A stretch of 64,000 nucleotides of DNA from Campylobacter avium LMG 24591 (GCF_002238335.1 NZ_CP022347.1:310001-374000), one strand, 5' to 3'. Numbered from the stretch's first letter, positions 36,262-44,835 are shown. The notes: generated by a model from the letters alone, not told the origin. Translations and numbers: made by a program.

Positions 36262-37620
36262 ATGTTAAAAACAATCTTTAGAGAATACGATATAAGGGGC
36301 ATTTATCCTACGCAGTTAAACGAACAGGTGGTAAAAACCATAGGTTATTTGCTGGGTTTAAAGATGAAACAACGCGCTTGTAAAAATGTGAGCGTTGGCT
36401 ATGATGCAAGGCTTAGCAATAAAACTCTTTTTGCCTATCTTAGCAGCGGCTTAAATAAAGCGGGAATTAAAGTGTATCATCTAGGTCTTGTGCCTACACC
36501 GCTTGGGTATTTTTCTATGTATGAGGGCATGAAATTTGACGCAAACATTATGATTACAGGTTCTCACAATCCAAAAGAATACAACGGCTTTAAGATAAGC
36601 ATAAACAAAGAAAGTTTTTTTGGCAAGGAGCTTTTGGCCTTTGCTGACGAGGTTTTAGAGAATTTAAATTTGGATATACAAGATGATACAAGCTGCGAAG
36701 ATTACGATATTTTAAGCGTTTATGTGGATTTTATGTTAAAGCAATTTAAGCATTTAAAAAATTTAGACCTAAAATTTGCTATAGACTGTGCCAATGGTGC
36801 TAGTTTTGTCGTGCTTAAGCCTTTAATAGAAGCTTTAAATTTAAAAGCAAAGGTTTTATTTGCCGAGCCTGATGGGAATTTTCCTAATCACGAACCAGAC
36901 CCAACAGAAAGCAAGAATTTAAAGCCTTTGCAAGAACTTTTGCTTAAAGATAAGGATATGCAAATAGCCTTTGCCTTTGACGGAGATGCCGATAGGATTG
37001 TTGTTGTGGGTAAAAATAGAGCCTTTCATGGCGATGAGCTTTGCTATGTTTTTGCTAGTGCGATTGAAAAGCCAAGAATTCTAGCCGATATAAGGTCGTC
37101 TAAAAATTTATTTGATGAGGTGTCTAAATTTGGAACAATTTTAATGTCAAAGGCAGGACATTCAAACATCAAGAAAAAAATGAAAGAAGAAAATATCGAC
37201 CTAGCTGCAGAGGTTAGCGGGCATATCTTTTTTAAACATAGGTATTTTGGTTTTGATGATGGTATTTACGCCTTTTTAAGAGCTTTGGAGCTTTTACAGC
37301 AAGGCAAGGATATATCTGCTATGATTGAGGCTTTGCCAAAGCTTTATACCTTAGATGAGATAAAAATAAAAAGCGATGATAATCTTAAATTTGAGTTAAT
37401 CGAAAAGTTTAAAACTGCCATTAAAAATGGTGCCTTAGATGAGGTAAAGTCCTTGTGTGAGATAGACGGCCTTAGGATTGACTTTGGATGCGGCTGGGCC
37501 TTGTTTCGTGCGTCAAATACAAGTCCTTATGTTGTTACTCGTTTTGAGGCTGATAGTAAAGAAAGAGTTGAGGAAATCAAAAATAAAACTATGAAAATAT
37601 TTGAGGATATAATGAAATAA
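36262..37620 (+). CDS. phosphomannomutase/phosphoglucomutase
   Basis: The 452-residue alpha-D-phosphohexomutase has FREYDIRGIYP at the N-terminus, the active-site serine loop MITGSHNPKEYNGFK, the metal loop AFDGDADRIVV, sugar-binding EVSGHIFF and phosphate-binding RASNTSPYVVTRFEA. It interconverts mannose- or glucose-1- and 6-phosphates for LOS, capsule and glycans. ATG 36262 has AAAGGAAG upstream; a longer frame reaches back through the divergent promoter. Terminator follows. Confidence 0.93.
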   Translation: MLKTIFREYDIRGIYPTQLNEQVVKTIGYLLGLKMKQRACKNVSVGYDARLSNKTLFAYLSSGLNKAGIKVYHLGLVPTPLGYFSMYEGMKFDANIMITGSHNPKEYNGFKISINKESFFGKELLAFADEVLENLNLDIQDDTSCEDYDILSVYVDFMLKQFKHLKNLDLKFAIDCANGASFVVLKPLIEALNLKAKVLFAEPDGNFPNHEPDPTESKNLKPLQELLLKDKDMQIAFAFDGDADRIVVVGKNRAFHGDELCYVFASAIEKPRILADIRSSKNLFDEVSKFGTILMSKAGHSNIKKKMKEENIDLAAEVSGHIFFKHRYFGFDDGIYAFLRALELLQQGKDISAMIEALPKLYTLDEIKIKSDDNLKFELIEKFKTAIKNGALDEVKSLCEIDGLRIDFGCGWALFRASNTSPYVVTRFEADSKERVEEIKNKTMKIFEDIMK

Positions 37621-37644
37621 GGCTTGCTTAAAAGCAAGCCTTTT
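37621..37644. terminator. bidirectional terminator between phosphohexomutase and cytochrome genes
   Basis: GGCTTGCTT (37621-37629) pairs with AAGCAAGCC (37632-37640), followed by TTTT on the plus strand. Two convergent genes flank it. Confidence 0.7.
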
Positions 37645-37646
37645 GC

Positions 37647-37949
37647 TTATTTTAAAGTATCGATATAATCATCAATTGCTTTAAAATCAGCTTCTGTAAG
37701 ACCTTTTAGGTTGATCTTCATTAAAGCACCTTGACCGTAAGCATTTCTGGTGCCTGCAGCGTATTCTTTCATGTATTTAAGTCTGTCAGCTTTTGATATA
37801 CTATTTAAAGCTGGAACTTTGTTAAGATATACCTTGTCAGCCTTTGGACCGTGGCACACAGCACATTTTTTGTAAAGTGTAGCACCATCAGCAGCAAACG
37901 CTGAAACGCCTAGACATGCTAAAGCTGAAATAACTACTAGCTTTTTCAT
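37647..37949 (-). CDS. periplasmic cytochrome c-553
   Basis: The 100-residue monoheme cytochrome has a signal peptide ending about AFA, then heme site CAVCH (Cys29, Cys32, His33), the NAYGQGALM segment with the Met ligand, and the C-terminal helix FKAIDDYIDTLK. It carries electrons from the bc1 complex to cbb3 oxidase or cytochrome c peroxidases in the periplasm. From memory it matches the small C. jejuni cytochrome c. AAAGGA ribosome site. Confidence 0.93.
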   Translation of the reverse strand: MKKLVVISALACLGVSAFAADGATLYKKCAVCHGPKADKVYLNKVPALNSISKADRLKYMKEYAAGTRNAYGQGALMKINLKGLTEADFKAIDDYIDTLK

Positions 37950-38057
37950 TGTAAATCCTTTTAATGTAAATTCAACTTATTATTTTATTGTTATAAAATT
38001 AATTTTTATTTAAAATCCTAGATAAACGATAATTTTTTATCATCAAAAATGTATTTT

Positions 38058-39104
38058 CTAAACATTCATATCTATCTTGTCTTTATCTACCCTAAATAAC
38101 TTTTCTAATAATTCTAATACATCATTACCTTTTTTTCTTTCATTTTCTAAGAAAGTTAAAAAGAAATTTTTAGCTATATCATCATAAGTAAAAGTTTGAG
38201 ATTTACTTTCAGCTTGTATAGGAGTGAAGGGTTTTTCTATATCTTTCACAAGCAAGTTATCCCCCATAGCCTCTTGAAATTTTTTTACAAAGATATCGTG
38301 TCTATTTTTAAAATCAAGATATTTTTCTTTAAATTCATCTAAACTTAAATCCTCGCTTAAAAGCTCATCAAATTCCTTTATAAAGGCATTAGCTTCCTTT
38401 GCTAAATCAGCTCCTAAATTGTAACTTGAGGCATAGTCTGCAAAGCCTTGTAGTTTTGACCTTTCCGCATCTACTCCTATATAAGTATCATTAAGCATAA
38501 AGGCAAAGACTGAATTTGCATTTGGACTTTTTAGCTGATTTTTCTGCATAAAGCTGTCAAATTCACTTGTGTTTTCACCACCAAAGCCATAAGATTTTCC
38601 ATAAAGAGTATTTTTGCTTTGACTTAGGTTTTTCATATCCAAAAGCAATAAAAGAGTGTCAGCCTTTGTGTCAATATCTTTAAAACTTATATTAAATTCA
38701 CTCTCTAGTTCTTTTTTGTCAAATTTTTTTCCAAACTCATCAAAGTTTTGCAATTTATTTTTATAAAGTGTACCAAGCTCTAAAGCCCAATCTATATCAT
38801 AATACAAAGGTTTTAAACTAAGCTTATCACTTCTTAAGCTCTCATCTATGCCCTTGATAAGCCCTGCATTTATCTTAAAATCCTTAGGAATTCCCGCTGC
38901 TTCATTAAAATCGCTTGTAAAATATCCTTCTTTATCTACGCCATAGCCTAGAATTTTATCCACTGCTTCGCTTTTGGGTTTGACTAGGTTTTGGCTCGAA
39001 GTTGTGTTTAAAGGTAAAGTTGTATCTAAATTTAAATTTCGAATGTTTTTGTTATCTAAATTTGTATTGTATGAATTTAAGTTATTAGAGATAGCATTAA
39101 GCAC
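38058..39104 (-). CDS. flagellum-coregulated putative secreted protein, paralog A (Cj0814-family-like)
   Basis: The 348-residue protein has no signal peptide and an Asn/Ser/Thr-rich disordered N-terminus (MLNAISNNLNSYNTNLDNK), a feature of flagellar type III substrates. Residues 1-78 and about 240-348 are nearly identical to paralog B (40131-41171); the middle is unlike it. Key conserved segments are GYGVDKEGYFTSDFNEAAG and TYDDIAKNFF. The start is GTG 39104 with AAAGG six bases upstream and a sigma-28-like promoter above. I recall a flagellar-dependent secreted family named after Cj0814, but cannot confirm the match. Function unknown. Confidence 0.72.
   Translation of the reverse strand: MLNAISNNLNSYNTNLDNKNIRNLNLDTTLPLNTTSSQNLVKPKSEAVDKILGYGVDKEGYFTSDFNEAAGIPKDFKINAGLIKGIDESLRSDKLSLKPLYYDIDWALELGTLYKNKLQNFDEFGKKFDKKELESEFNISFKDIDTKADTLLLLLDMKNLSQSKNTLYGKSYGFGGENTSEFDSFMQKNQLKSPNANSVFAFMLNDTYIGVDAERSKLQGFADYASSYNLGADLAKEANAFIKEFDELLSEDLSLDEFKEKYLDFKNRHDIFVKKFQEAMGDNLLVKDIEKPFTPIQAESKSQTFTYDDIAKNFFLTFLENERKKGNDVLELLEKLFRVDKDKIDMNV
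38081..38365 (-). repeat. paralog C-terminal repeat, copy A
   Basis: Nucleotide-level similarity to 40152-40480, encoding the shared DIAKNFF to FRVDK segment and the DEFKEKYLDFK segment; copy B has an insertion near 40310-40400. Recent duplication or gene conversion is likely. Confidence 0.6.
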
Positions 39105-39163
39105 AGTTTGCCTTTGTTTAAATTTATGACAAAAATCGTCAAAATTTAAAAAAGATTTAGGAA
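38866..39163 (-). repeat. paralog N-terminal plus promoter repeat, copy A
   Basis: Matches 40933-41228 across the first 78 codons, the ribosome site, the leader and the sigma-28-like promoter. The homology stops near codon 79, where the proteins diverge. Confidence 0.65.
39131..39159 (-). promoter_or_regulatory. sigma-28 (FliA)-type promoter A
   Basis: On the minus strand, CCTAAA then 17 bases then CGATTTTT; the TAAA-N17-CGAT spacing equals the FliA consensus TAAA-N15-GCCGATAA. It lies 27 bp before the GTG of paralog A, in the gap below the 230-residue gene. The same arrangement precedes paralog B. Confidence 0.6.
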
Positions 39164-39175
39164 ATTTAGCCTTTA

Positions 39176-39868
39176 TTATCTAAGCTTTAGTAAATCCTCT
39201 AGCAAAGAATTTTTTCGCTCCTTAAATATATCCATATATCTTGAGCTGTTGTATAGATTGATTTGTTCATTTTCGATTTTTATATTGTTGCCGTTTTCGA
39301 ATTTTACAGTCTTGCCATTATCAAGTGTTACTTCAGAATCAAAGGCGTATTTTTTAATCTTATCTATTTCGCTTTTTATACTTTCGTCAGAAATTCCGGC
39401 AATTTGAAAAAAATTTCGTGTTATACCCACTAAGCCATTTAAAAGCATACTTGACAATGAAAGATTGTTGGATATATCATCAGCAGATTTTGCTATAATA
39501 TTTTTATCCTTTGAATTTAAGCTTTCGCTAGAGTGCTCAAGCTCTTTTAAAGTATCATTAAAAGCATTTAAACCTACTTGATACCACTCTACTCTTATAT
39601 GGGTGAGTTTGGCAGCTAACTCACCTTTGCCCTCTTTTTTTACATTTCTTATCACTTCATCCATTTTTGATTTTATAGTATCAATGGCCTTGAAAAGCTC
39701 ATCTTCGCTAACCTTGCCTAAACTCATAAAGTCAAAATCAGCCTCTATATTGTTATTTTTATTAAGTTCTACAAGCTCCATAAACAATTCGTTGTTGTCA
39801 ACGCTGGAATTTGAGCTTTTATTTGTTTGGGTATATGTACTAGAATTTAGCGAAGTGTTTATAAACAT
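39176..39868 (-). CDS. putative secreted/helical protein between the two paralogs, unknown family
   Basis: The 230-residue protein is not recognised. Its N-terminus is Ser/Thr/Asn-rich (MFINTSLNSSTYTQTNKSSN), like the flanking paralogs, and no signal peptide or membrane segment is seen. The body is helical and charged, with an ELFKAIDTIKSKMDEV segment and a hydrophobic NLSLSSMLLNGLVGI stretch near residues 133-147. Start ATG has AGGGAA upstream. No sigma-28 box was found upstream of it, so it may use a sigma-70 promoter. It may be a third flagellum-linked secreted protein or a partner of the paralogs. Confidence 0.6.
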   Translation of the reverse strand: MFINTSLNSSTYTQTNKSSNSSVDNNELFMELVELNKNNNIEADFDFMSLGKVSEDELFKAIDTIKSKMDEVIRNVKKEGKGELAAKLTHIRVEWYQVGLNAFNDTLKELEHSSESLNSKDKNIIAKSADDISNNLSLSSMLLNGLVGITRNFFQIAGISDESIKSEIDKIKKYAFDSEVTLDNGKTVKFENGNNIKIENEQINLYNSSRYMDIFKERKNSLLEDLLKLR

Positions 39869-39884
39869 TTTTAATTCCCTGAAC

Positions 39885-40016
39885 TTATCTTATTTGATTA
39901 TATCTGCCATTGTAAACCTGATTTGAAACAAAATCTTTAGCTGTATTGAAAATTTTTGTAGCTAAAGGGTTTACGCATGCACCTGTTTTAACTTCTAAAA
40001 AGATAAATTCTAACAT
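39885..40016 (-). CDS. possible 43-residue small protein or tail of a lost gene
   Basis: The frame reads from ATG 40016 to TAA and ends 16 bp before the next gene, with a plausible C-terminal sequence TKIFNTAKDFVSNQVYNG. No ribosome site precedes the ATG, so it may be the 3' remnant of a longer gene. Function unknown. Confidence 0.25.
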   Translation of the reverse strand: MLEFIFLEVKTGACVNPLATKIFNTAKDFVSNQVYNGRYNQIR

Positions 40017-40130
40017 AAAGTTTAATAAAAATTAATATAAGCATTATTTTATAAAGAAAAAGTTGCTTTCTTGTGTAAAAAAAGAATTTTAAATTTCAAA
40101 CCTTTAAATTTATTTTTTTACTTATATTCA

Positions 40131-41171
40131 CTAAGCCTTTAAATCAACTTTGCCTTTATCCACCCTAAATAAATTCTGCAATAATTCTAATACATCATTT
40201 CCTTTTTTTCTTTCATTTTCTAAAAAAGATAAAAAGAAATTCTTAGCTATATCATCATAAGTATAAGTTTCATTTTTACTTTCAGCTTGTATGGGGGAGA
40301 AAGGTTTATTTTCATCATCTAAATTTTTTTGAATTTTTATATTTAAATTTCCATTACTATCTTTATCTATATTTATCTTAGCTCCATTCATAGCTTCTTT
40401 GTAAAGAGCTACAAAAGCATCGTGTCTTTGTTTAAAATCAAGATATTTTTCTTTAAATTCATCTAAGCTTATATTTGAATTTACTAAGTCTTTGTATTCA
40501 TCTCTTAGACTTTGAGCTAGCTTTGTTATATCAGAGCCTAGATTGTAGGTTTGGGAGGATTTGACATAGACAGATATTTTAAAAAAATCAGAATTAATAC
40601 TCCATCCCTCACTAGGAAGCGAGTTTGGTAGATCTTGTATAGGATTTAAAGCCATAAAATTTTCGATTTTTCTTATATCTTTACCACTTGTATTTTTATC
40701 AAGCCCTGCTAATTTACCATATATACTACTTTCTCCACTGATAAATGTTTTCATACTTGAACTCGCAAAGACTATCAAGTCATCACCATTTACTATAAAA
40801 TCATCACTTTTATTTTCTTTAAAAAAAGCATTATAAGCATTAGCATAAGTTTGTGCTAGGTCTATTTTGCTAAAAAATTTAAAAAATGGTGCTTCTTTTT
40901 GAAATAAAGATATAGACTTTTCTACTTCTTTTGCATTTAATTTAAAATCTTTTGGAATTCCTGCTGCTTCATTAAAATCGCTTGTAAAATATCCTTCTTT
41001 ATCTACACCATAGCCTAGAATTTTATCCACTGCTTCGCTTTTATCTTTGACTAAAGTTTGGTCTAAATTTGCGTTCAAAGGTAAAGTTGTTTCTAAATTT
41101 AAATTTTGAATGTTTTTGTCATATAAATTTGGACTGTATGAATTTAAGTTATTAGATATAGCATTAAGCAC
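40131..41171 (-). CDS. flagellum-coregulated putative secreted protein, paralog B (Cj0814-family-like)
   Basis: The 346-residue paralog of the protein at 38058-39104 has the same N-terminal 78 residues (MLNAISNNLNSY opening, GYGVDKEGYFTSDF core) and C-terminal region (KNFFLSFLENERKKGN). The central part, about residues 79-210, is different and includes a QTYANAYNAFF stretch. There is no signal peptide. The start is GTG 41171, six bases after AAAGG, with a sigma-28-like promoter. The mosaic design suggests constant secretion/assembly ends around an exchangeable middle. Function unknown. Confidence 0.72.
   Translation of the reverse strand: MLNAISNNLNSYSPNLYDKNIQNLNLETTLPLNANLDQTLVKDKSEAVDKILGYGVDKEGYFTSDFNEAAGIPKDFKLNAKEVEKSISLFQKEAPFFKFFSKIDLAQTYANAYNAFFKENKSDDFIVNGDDLIVFASSSMKTFISGESSIYGKLAGLDKNTSGKDIRKIENFMALNPIQDLPNSLPSEGWSINSDFFKISVYVKSSQTYNLGSDITKLAQSLRDEYKDLVNSNISLDEFKEKYLDFKQRHDAFVALYKEAMNGAKINIDKDSNGNLNIKIQKNLDDENKPFSPIQAESKNETYTYDDIAKNFFLSFLENERKKGNDVLELLQNLFRVDKGKVDLKA
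40152..40480 (-). repeat. paralog C-terminal repeat, copy B
   Basis: Counterpart of 38081-38365. It carries an extra stretch coding KINIDKDSNGNLNIKIQK, which copy A lacks. Confidence 0.6.
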
Positions 41172-41228
41172 AGTTTGCCTTTATTTAAATTTATTTAAAA
41201 AATCGTCAAATTTTAAAAAAGATTTAGG
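40933..41228 (-). repeat. paralog N-terminal plus promoter repeat, copy B
   Basis: Counterpart of 38866-39163, covering the first 78 codons, the leader and the sigma-28-like promoter. Confidence 0.65.
41198..41226 (-). promoter_or_regulatory. sigma-28 (FliA)-type promoter B
   Basis: On the minus strand, CCTAAA then 17 bases then CGATTTTT, 27 bp before the GTG of paralog B. Spacing equals promoter A and the FliA consensus; the -10 arm differs from GCCGATAA at several positions. Confidence 0.6.
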
Positions 41229-41318
41229 AAAAGTATTGTTTAAATTTATATCCTGTGTAAAAAGTAAATTTAAGCCTTTAAATCCACGGCGTAGCTTTAA
41301 AACACAGGCATTTATAAA

Positions 41319-43517
41319 TTAAAATTTTATCACCTTTGCGCCAAAGCCACCCTGATTCATAGGTGCGTCGTTAAATTCCTTTACGCTTTTGTGCGTTTTT
41401 AAAAATTCCTTCACAGCAAATGCAAGCTTTCCTGTGCCTATGCCGTGATAAACTATAACCTCATCAAAGCCAGCCAACAAAGCGTCCGATATAAACATAT
41501 CGAGTTTTTCTATGGCCTCTTCGCTTCTTAAGCCGTGCAAATCCAGGCTTACATTTGCTTTGGATTTTTTTTCTATATGAATTTTACTAGCTTCTTTTTG
41601 CGTGTTTTTCGTAGTTTTTTTGAGCAAAGAAAGCGGCACTCTAAGGCTTAGGCTTTCGCCTTGTATCAAAGCCTCGTTTTTGTTTATGCTTTTAACCTCG
41701 CCTTTTATGTCGTTGTATTTTACATAATCGCCGATTTTTATATCCTCCTTTTGCTGGTTTATCGTTGGTATTTTGATATTTTTTTTGAGTTCATTTGCCT
41801 TGTTTAAGCTTCTTTGCTTTTCTTTTATATCTGTAAATTTTATGGTGTTTTTAGCCTCTTTAATGGCCTCGTAGAATTTGAATTCTAAGTCCTTGGCTAG
41901 CTTTTGCATATTTTTTTCTTGCTCGTTTTTATCCTCTTGCACCTTTTGCAATAACTTTTCTAATTTTTCCTCTTTTTTGGCAACTTTTTTTAGCTTTGCC
42001 TTTAGTTCTAGTTCTAAATTTATATTTTTAGATACCATGCTTTCGAGGTTTTGCTTATCTTCCCCATAAAGCCTCTTCGCTTCTTTTATCAAATTTGGCC
42101 TTATGTTGTATCTTAAGGCGCTTTCAAAGGCGTAAGATTTGCCTATGGTACCTTTTAAAAACTCATAACTAGGCTTTGCATTTTTTTCATCATACAGTGC
42201 CGCTAAAAGCTCCACCTCTTCGTTTTGTGCTAAGAGCAGAGCAAGTCTTTTGTGGTGCGTTGTGATGATGATTTTCTTTCCTTCGGTGATAAGCTGCGAA
42301 ATCAATACAGTATAAAGACAAGCAGCCTCCTCAGCGTCGGTTCCTAGCTCTATTTCATCAACGCCCAAAAGCAAGTCTTTTTTTTCGTGCAGCTTTGAAA
42401 ATTCAAGCATTCTGCCCGCAAAGGTTGATATGTCGTTTTTTATATTTTGCGGGTCTTCTATAATGCTCACAAATTCTTTGAAGCTTCCTATCTTGCTTTG
42501 GCTTGAATTTATTGGCATTGGAAGCAAATATTTTGCCAAAAAACATGCCGAGATAATACCCTTTAAAAGCATGGATTTTCCGCCAGCATTAACTCCGGTA
42601 ATCAACAAAACCTGTTTGTTAAATTCAATACTTACTTTTTTAGCGTTTTTAAGGGCTGGATGAGCGAAGTCTTTTAGGATTATATCTTTTGAACTATCGC
42701 TTGGCACAAACTCATAATCCTTACTTTTTGCTAGCAAAACCCTTGCGCTGTAAGAATCGAACAAATCAAAGGCTTGGTTTATAAATTTCAAAAAGGCTAA
42801 ATTTTTATGAAAAATCGCAGATATTTTTTTAGCGTATTCGTAGTAAATTTCCTCTTTTTGAGCCTTTAAATCCTCTCTTTGTTTGTATAAATTTTCCACT
42901 GAATTTGGCACAACATAAAAGCCGCCTGAATTTGAACGAGCTATGATTTTGCATTTTAAACTTGATGAAAATCCGCCTCTTAAAAGCAAGCATTCCTCAT
43001 CGTTTATTAGGTGAATTTGACTATCTATAAGGTAAGGGCTTAGTGTTTTTGAGTGCAATAACTTGCTAAATTCAAGCCTTATTTGCTCTGTTTTAAGCCT
43101 TAAGCTATCGTTTAAATTTACTAGTCTTTCGTCTAGCTCTTCTTTGATTTCTGCCTTTTCATCAAAGTATTTTGTAAGTTCTTTGATTTCATCACTGATT
43201 TGAATTTTATCTAGCCATTCCTTTAGGCAATGTTCAAATTTCAAGCCTTTAAGATAGATAAAATACCTTATAATCTTTACAAATTCAAAACTTTGCTTAA
43301 GGTGTAAAATTCCTTGTTTGCTAAGATGCATTAGTTCTGTGTTTAGGTTTTTTACCTCTTGTGGCGGCGTAAAATCAAGCTTTGCTAGCTCATTTATGCG
43401 TTTAAAATGAAGCTTGTAATCCCCTTGCAAATAAAACACATCTTTTTGCCTTGCTAGCAGTGCTTCAAAGTCTTGTATGTACGAGCTTAAATCAAGTTTT
43501 TGTAAGAGTTTTTTCAT
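41319..43517 (-). CDS. mutS2: MutS2-type DNA mismatch/recombination ATPase with Smr domain
   Basis: The 732-residue protein lacks the MutS mismatch-recognition domain. It has the ATPase with Walker A TGVNAGGKSML near residue 310, a VDEIELGTD Walker B segment, a TTHHKRLALL segment, a coiled-coil Lys/Glu-rich stretch around 500-570 and a C-terminal Smr nuclease domain (SLDLHGLRSEEA and VYHGIGTGKL). MutS2 acts in recombination suppression, oxidative damage repair or ribosome rescue, not classical mismatch repair. First downstream neighbour of murC on the same strand. Confidence 0.92.
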   Translation of the reverse strand: MKKLLQKLDLSSYIQDFEALLARQKDVFYLQGDYKLHFKRINELAKLDFTPPQEVKNLNTELMHLSKQGILHLKQSFEFVKIIRYFIYLKGLKFEHCLKEWLDKIQISDEIKELTKYFDEKAEIKEELDERLVNLNDSLRLKTEQIRLEFSKLLHSKTLSPYLIDSQIHLINDEECLLLRGGFSSSLKCKIIARSNSGGFYVVPNSVENLYKQREDLKAQKEEIYYEYAKKISAIFHKNLAFLKFINQAFDLFDSYSARVLLAKSKDYEFVPSDSSKDIILKDFAHPALKNAKKVSIEFNKQVLLITGVNAGGKSMLLKGIISACFLAKYLLPMPINSSQSKIGSFKEFVSIIEDPQNIKNDISTFAGRMLEFSKLHEKKDLLLGVDEIELGTDAEEAACLYTVLISQLITEGKKIIITTHHKRLALLLAQNEEVELLAALYDEKNAKPSYEFLKGTIGKSYAFESALRYNIRPNLIKEAKRLYGEDKQNLESMVSKNINLELELKAKLKKVAKKEEKLEKLLQKVQEDKNEQEKNMQKLAKDLEFKFYEAIKEAKNTIKFTDIKEKQRSLNKANELKKNIKIPTINQQKEDIKIGDYVKYNDIKGEVKSINKNEALIQGESLSLRVPLSLLKKTTKNTQKEASKIHIEKKSKANVSLDLHGLRSEEAIEKLDMFISDALLAGFDEVIVYHGIGTGKLAFAVKEFLKTHKSVKEFNDAPMNQGGFGAKVIKF

Positions 43518-43536
43518 CTATAGTCTTAAGATTTAT

Positions 43537-44826
43537 TTAAGCTTCTCTTAATTTATTACTTATATCTCCGGCGCCAAAGCCTATGATAAGCCCCTCATCA
43601 AAGACGCGTCCATTGTTTGCTACTAGGTACTTGCCCTCTCTTTTTATATCATCTATAAAGATAGCGTTTTTAAAATGTTCTTTTAAATTTATATCTATTT
43701 TTGCTTCTCCGGCTGCATAAACCGGCAAAATGATGAGCTCATCCACCCCTACAAAAGCTTCCTTAAATTCATTTAAATTCGCACTCAAACGCGTGTATCT
43801 GTGCGGCTCAAATACGGCGCTTACTTTTTTGTAACCGACCAATTTCGCATACTCAAAGGCTGCCTTTAGTGTCGCTTTGATTTCTGTTGGATGGTGCCCG
43901 TAATCATCAATGATAGCTAAATTCTCATCAGCATATAAAATATCAAATCTTTTTTTTATGCCTTGATAGCTTTGCAATTTATTTCTTATTAGCTCTTTGT
44001 CCATATACTCAAGTGCTGCTAGGATTGCTAACGAAGCGTCTAGTGCTAGGTGATAACCTATGCCTAAAATTTTAAATTCTCCCAAGTCTTTTAACTCGAA
44101 GCTAGTTTGGGGCTTGAAATTTTTAATCACTGTTTTGCAGTTTTTTATGTCTTTGCTAGGATATAGCTTAATCGCCTCTAAATTTAGCTTTGCTAAATAC
44201 TCATCCTCTGCGTTAATCACCCGAAATTTAGCCCGTTTTAAAAAGGTGTTGTAAGCCTCTTGCAGCTTGCTTAAGTCGTTGTTGTAATGCTCTAAATGTT
44301 CAGCCTCTGTGTTTGTAACTATTGCTAAATGAGGGTTTGCGTTCAAAAAAGAACTATCGCTTTCATCTGCTTCAAAGATTAATTTATCGCTGTTTTTATA
44401 TATCATGTTAGAAGAAAATTCTTTTAAAATAGCGCCTATGATAACAGAAGCGTCATCAAAAAGCGTTGCTAATATACTTGAAGTGGTGCTTTTGCCGTGC
44501 GCACCAGCTACTGCAAACACTTGCTTATCCTCTAAAATTAGCGGCAAGGCTTCCTTGCGAGAGAGGCATTTTATGCCAAGTTCCTTTGCCTTTTTGTATT
44601 CTGCGTTTTCTTCCTTGATGGCGGCTGAGTATATGATTAAGTCCTTGTTTAAAACATTTTCTTCTTTATGTGGTATGCTAACCTTTATATTTTCCTTGCT
44701 TAAATCATCGGTGATCTTGCTTTCCTTTAAATCAGAGCCGCTTATTTCAAAGCCTTTTTCTTTTAAAAACCTAGCAAGTGCTGAAAGTCCTATGCCGCCA
44801 ATGCCTATGAAGTGTATTTTTTTCAA
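43537..44826 (-). CDS. murC: UDP-N-acetylmuramate-L-alanine ligase
   Basis: The 429-residue Mur ligase has an N-terminal FIGIGGIGLSALA Rossmann motif, the ATP loop AGAHGKSTTSS near residues 106-116, the central FEADESDSSFL and IVTNTEAEHLEHY segments, and the C-terminal IIDDYGHHPTEIKATL motif typical of MurC. It adds L-Ala to UDP-MurNAc in the cytosol. It lies between mutS2 and a nitrilase-family gene. Confidence 0.94.
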   Translation of the reverse strand: MKKIHFIGIGGIGLSALARFLKEKGFEISGSDLKESKITDDLSKENIKVSIPHKEENVLNKDLIIYSAAIKEENAEYKKAKELGIKCLSRKEALPLILEDKQVFAVAGAHGKSTTSSILATLFDDASVIIGAILKEFSSNMIYKNSDKLIFEADESDSSFLNANPHLAIVTNTEAEHLEHYNNDLSKLQEAYNTFLKRAKFRVINAEDEYLAKLNLEAIKLYPSKDIKNCKTVIKNFKPQTSFELKDLGEFKILGIGYHLALDASLAILAALEYMDKELIRNKLQSYQGIKKRFDILYADENLAIIDDYGHHPTEIKATLKAAFEYAKLVGYKKVSAVFEPHRYTRLSANLNEFKEAFVGVDELIILPVYAAGEAKIDINLKEHFKNAIFIDDIKREGKYLVANNGRVFDEGLIIGFGAGDISNKLREA

Positions 44827-44835
44827 AACTATCCT

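Noticed and set aside
36174-36302. 43-codon N-terminal extension of fliL
   Set aside because: Covers the divergent promoter and part of the phosphohexomutase gene; the GTG at 36173 with AAAGGGA gives the usual FliL length.
39869-40130. sigma-28 or sigma-54 promoter for the 230-residue gene
   Set aside because: No CGAT box with a TAAA 17 bases upstream, and no GG-N10-GC pair on the minus strand; only AT-rich sequence and a loose TATAAAAT.
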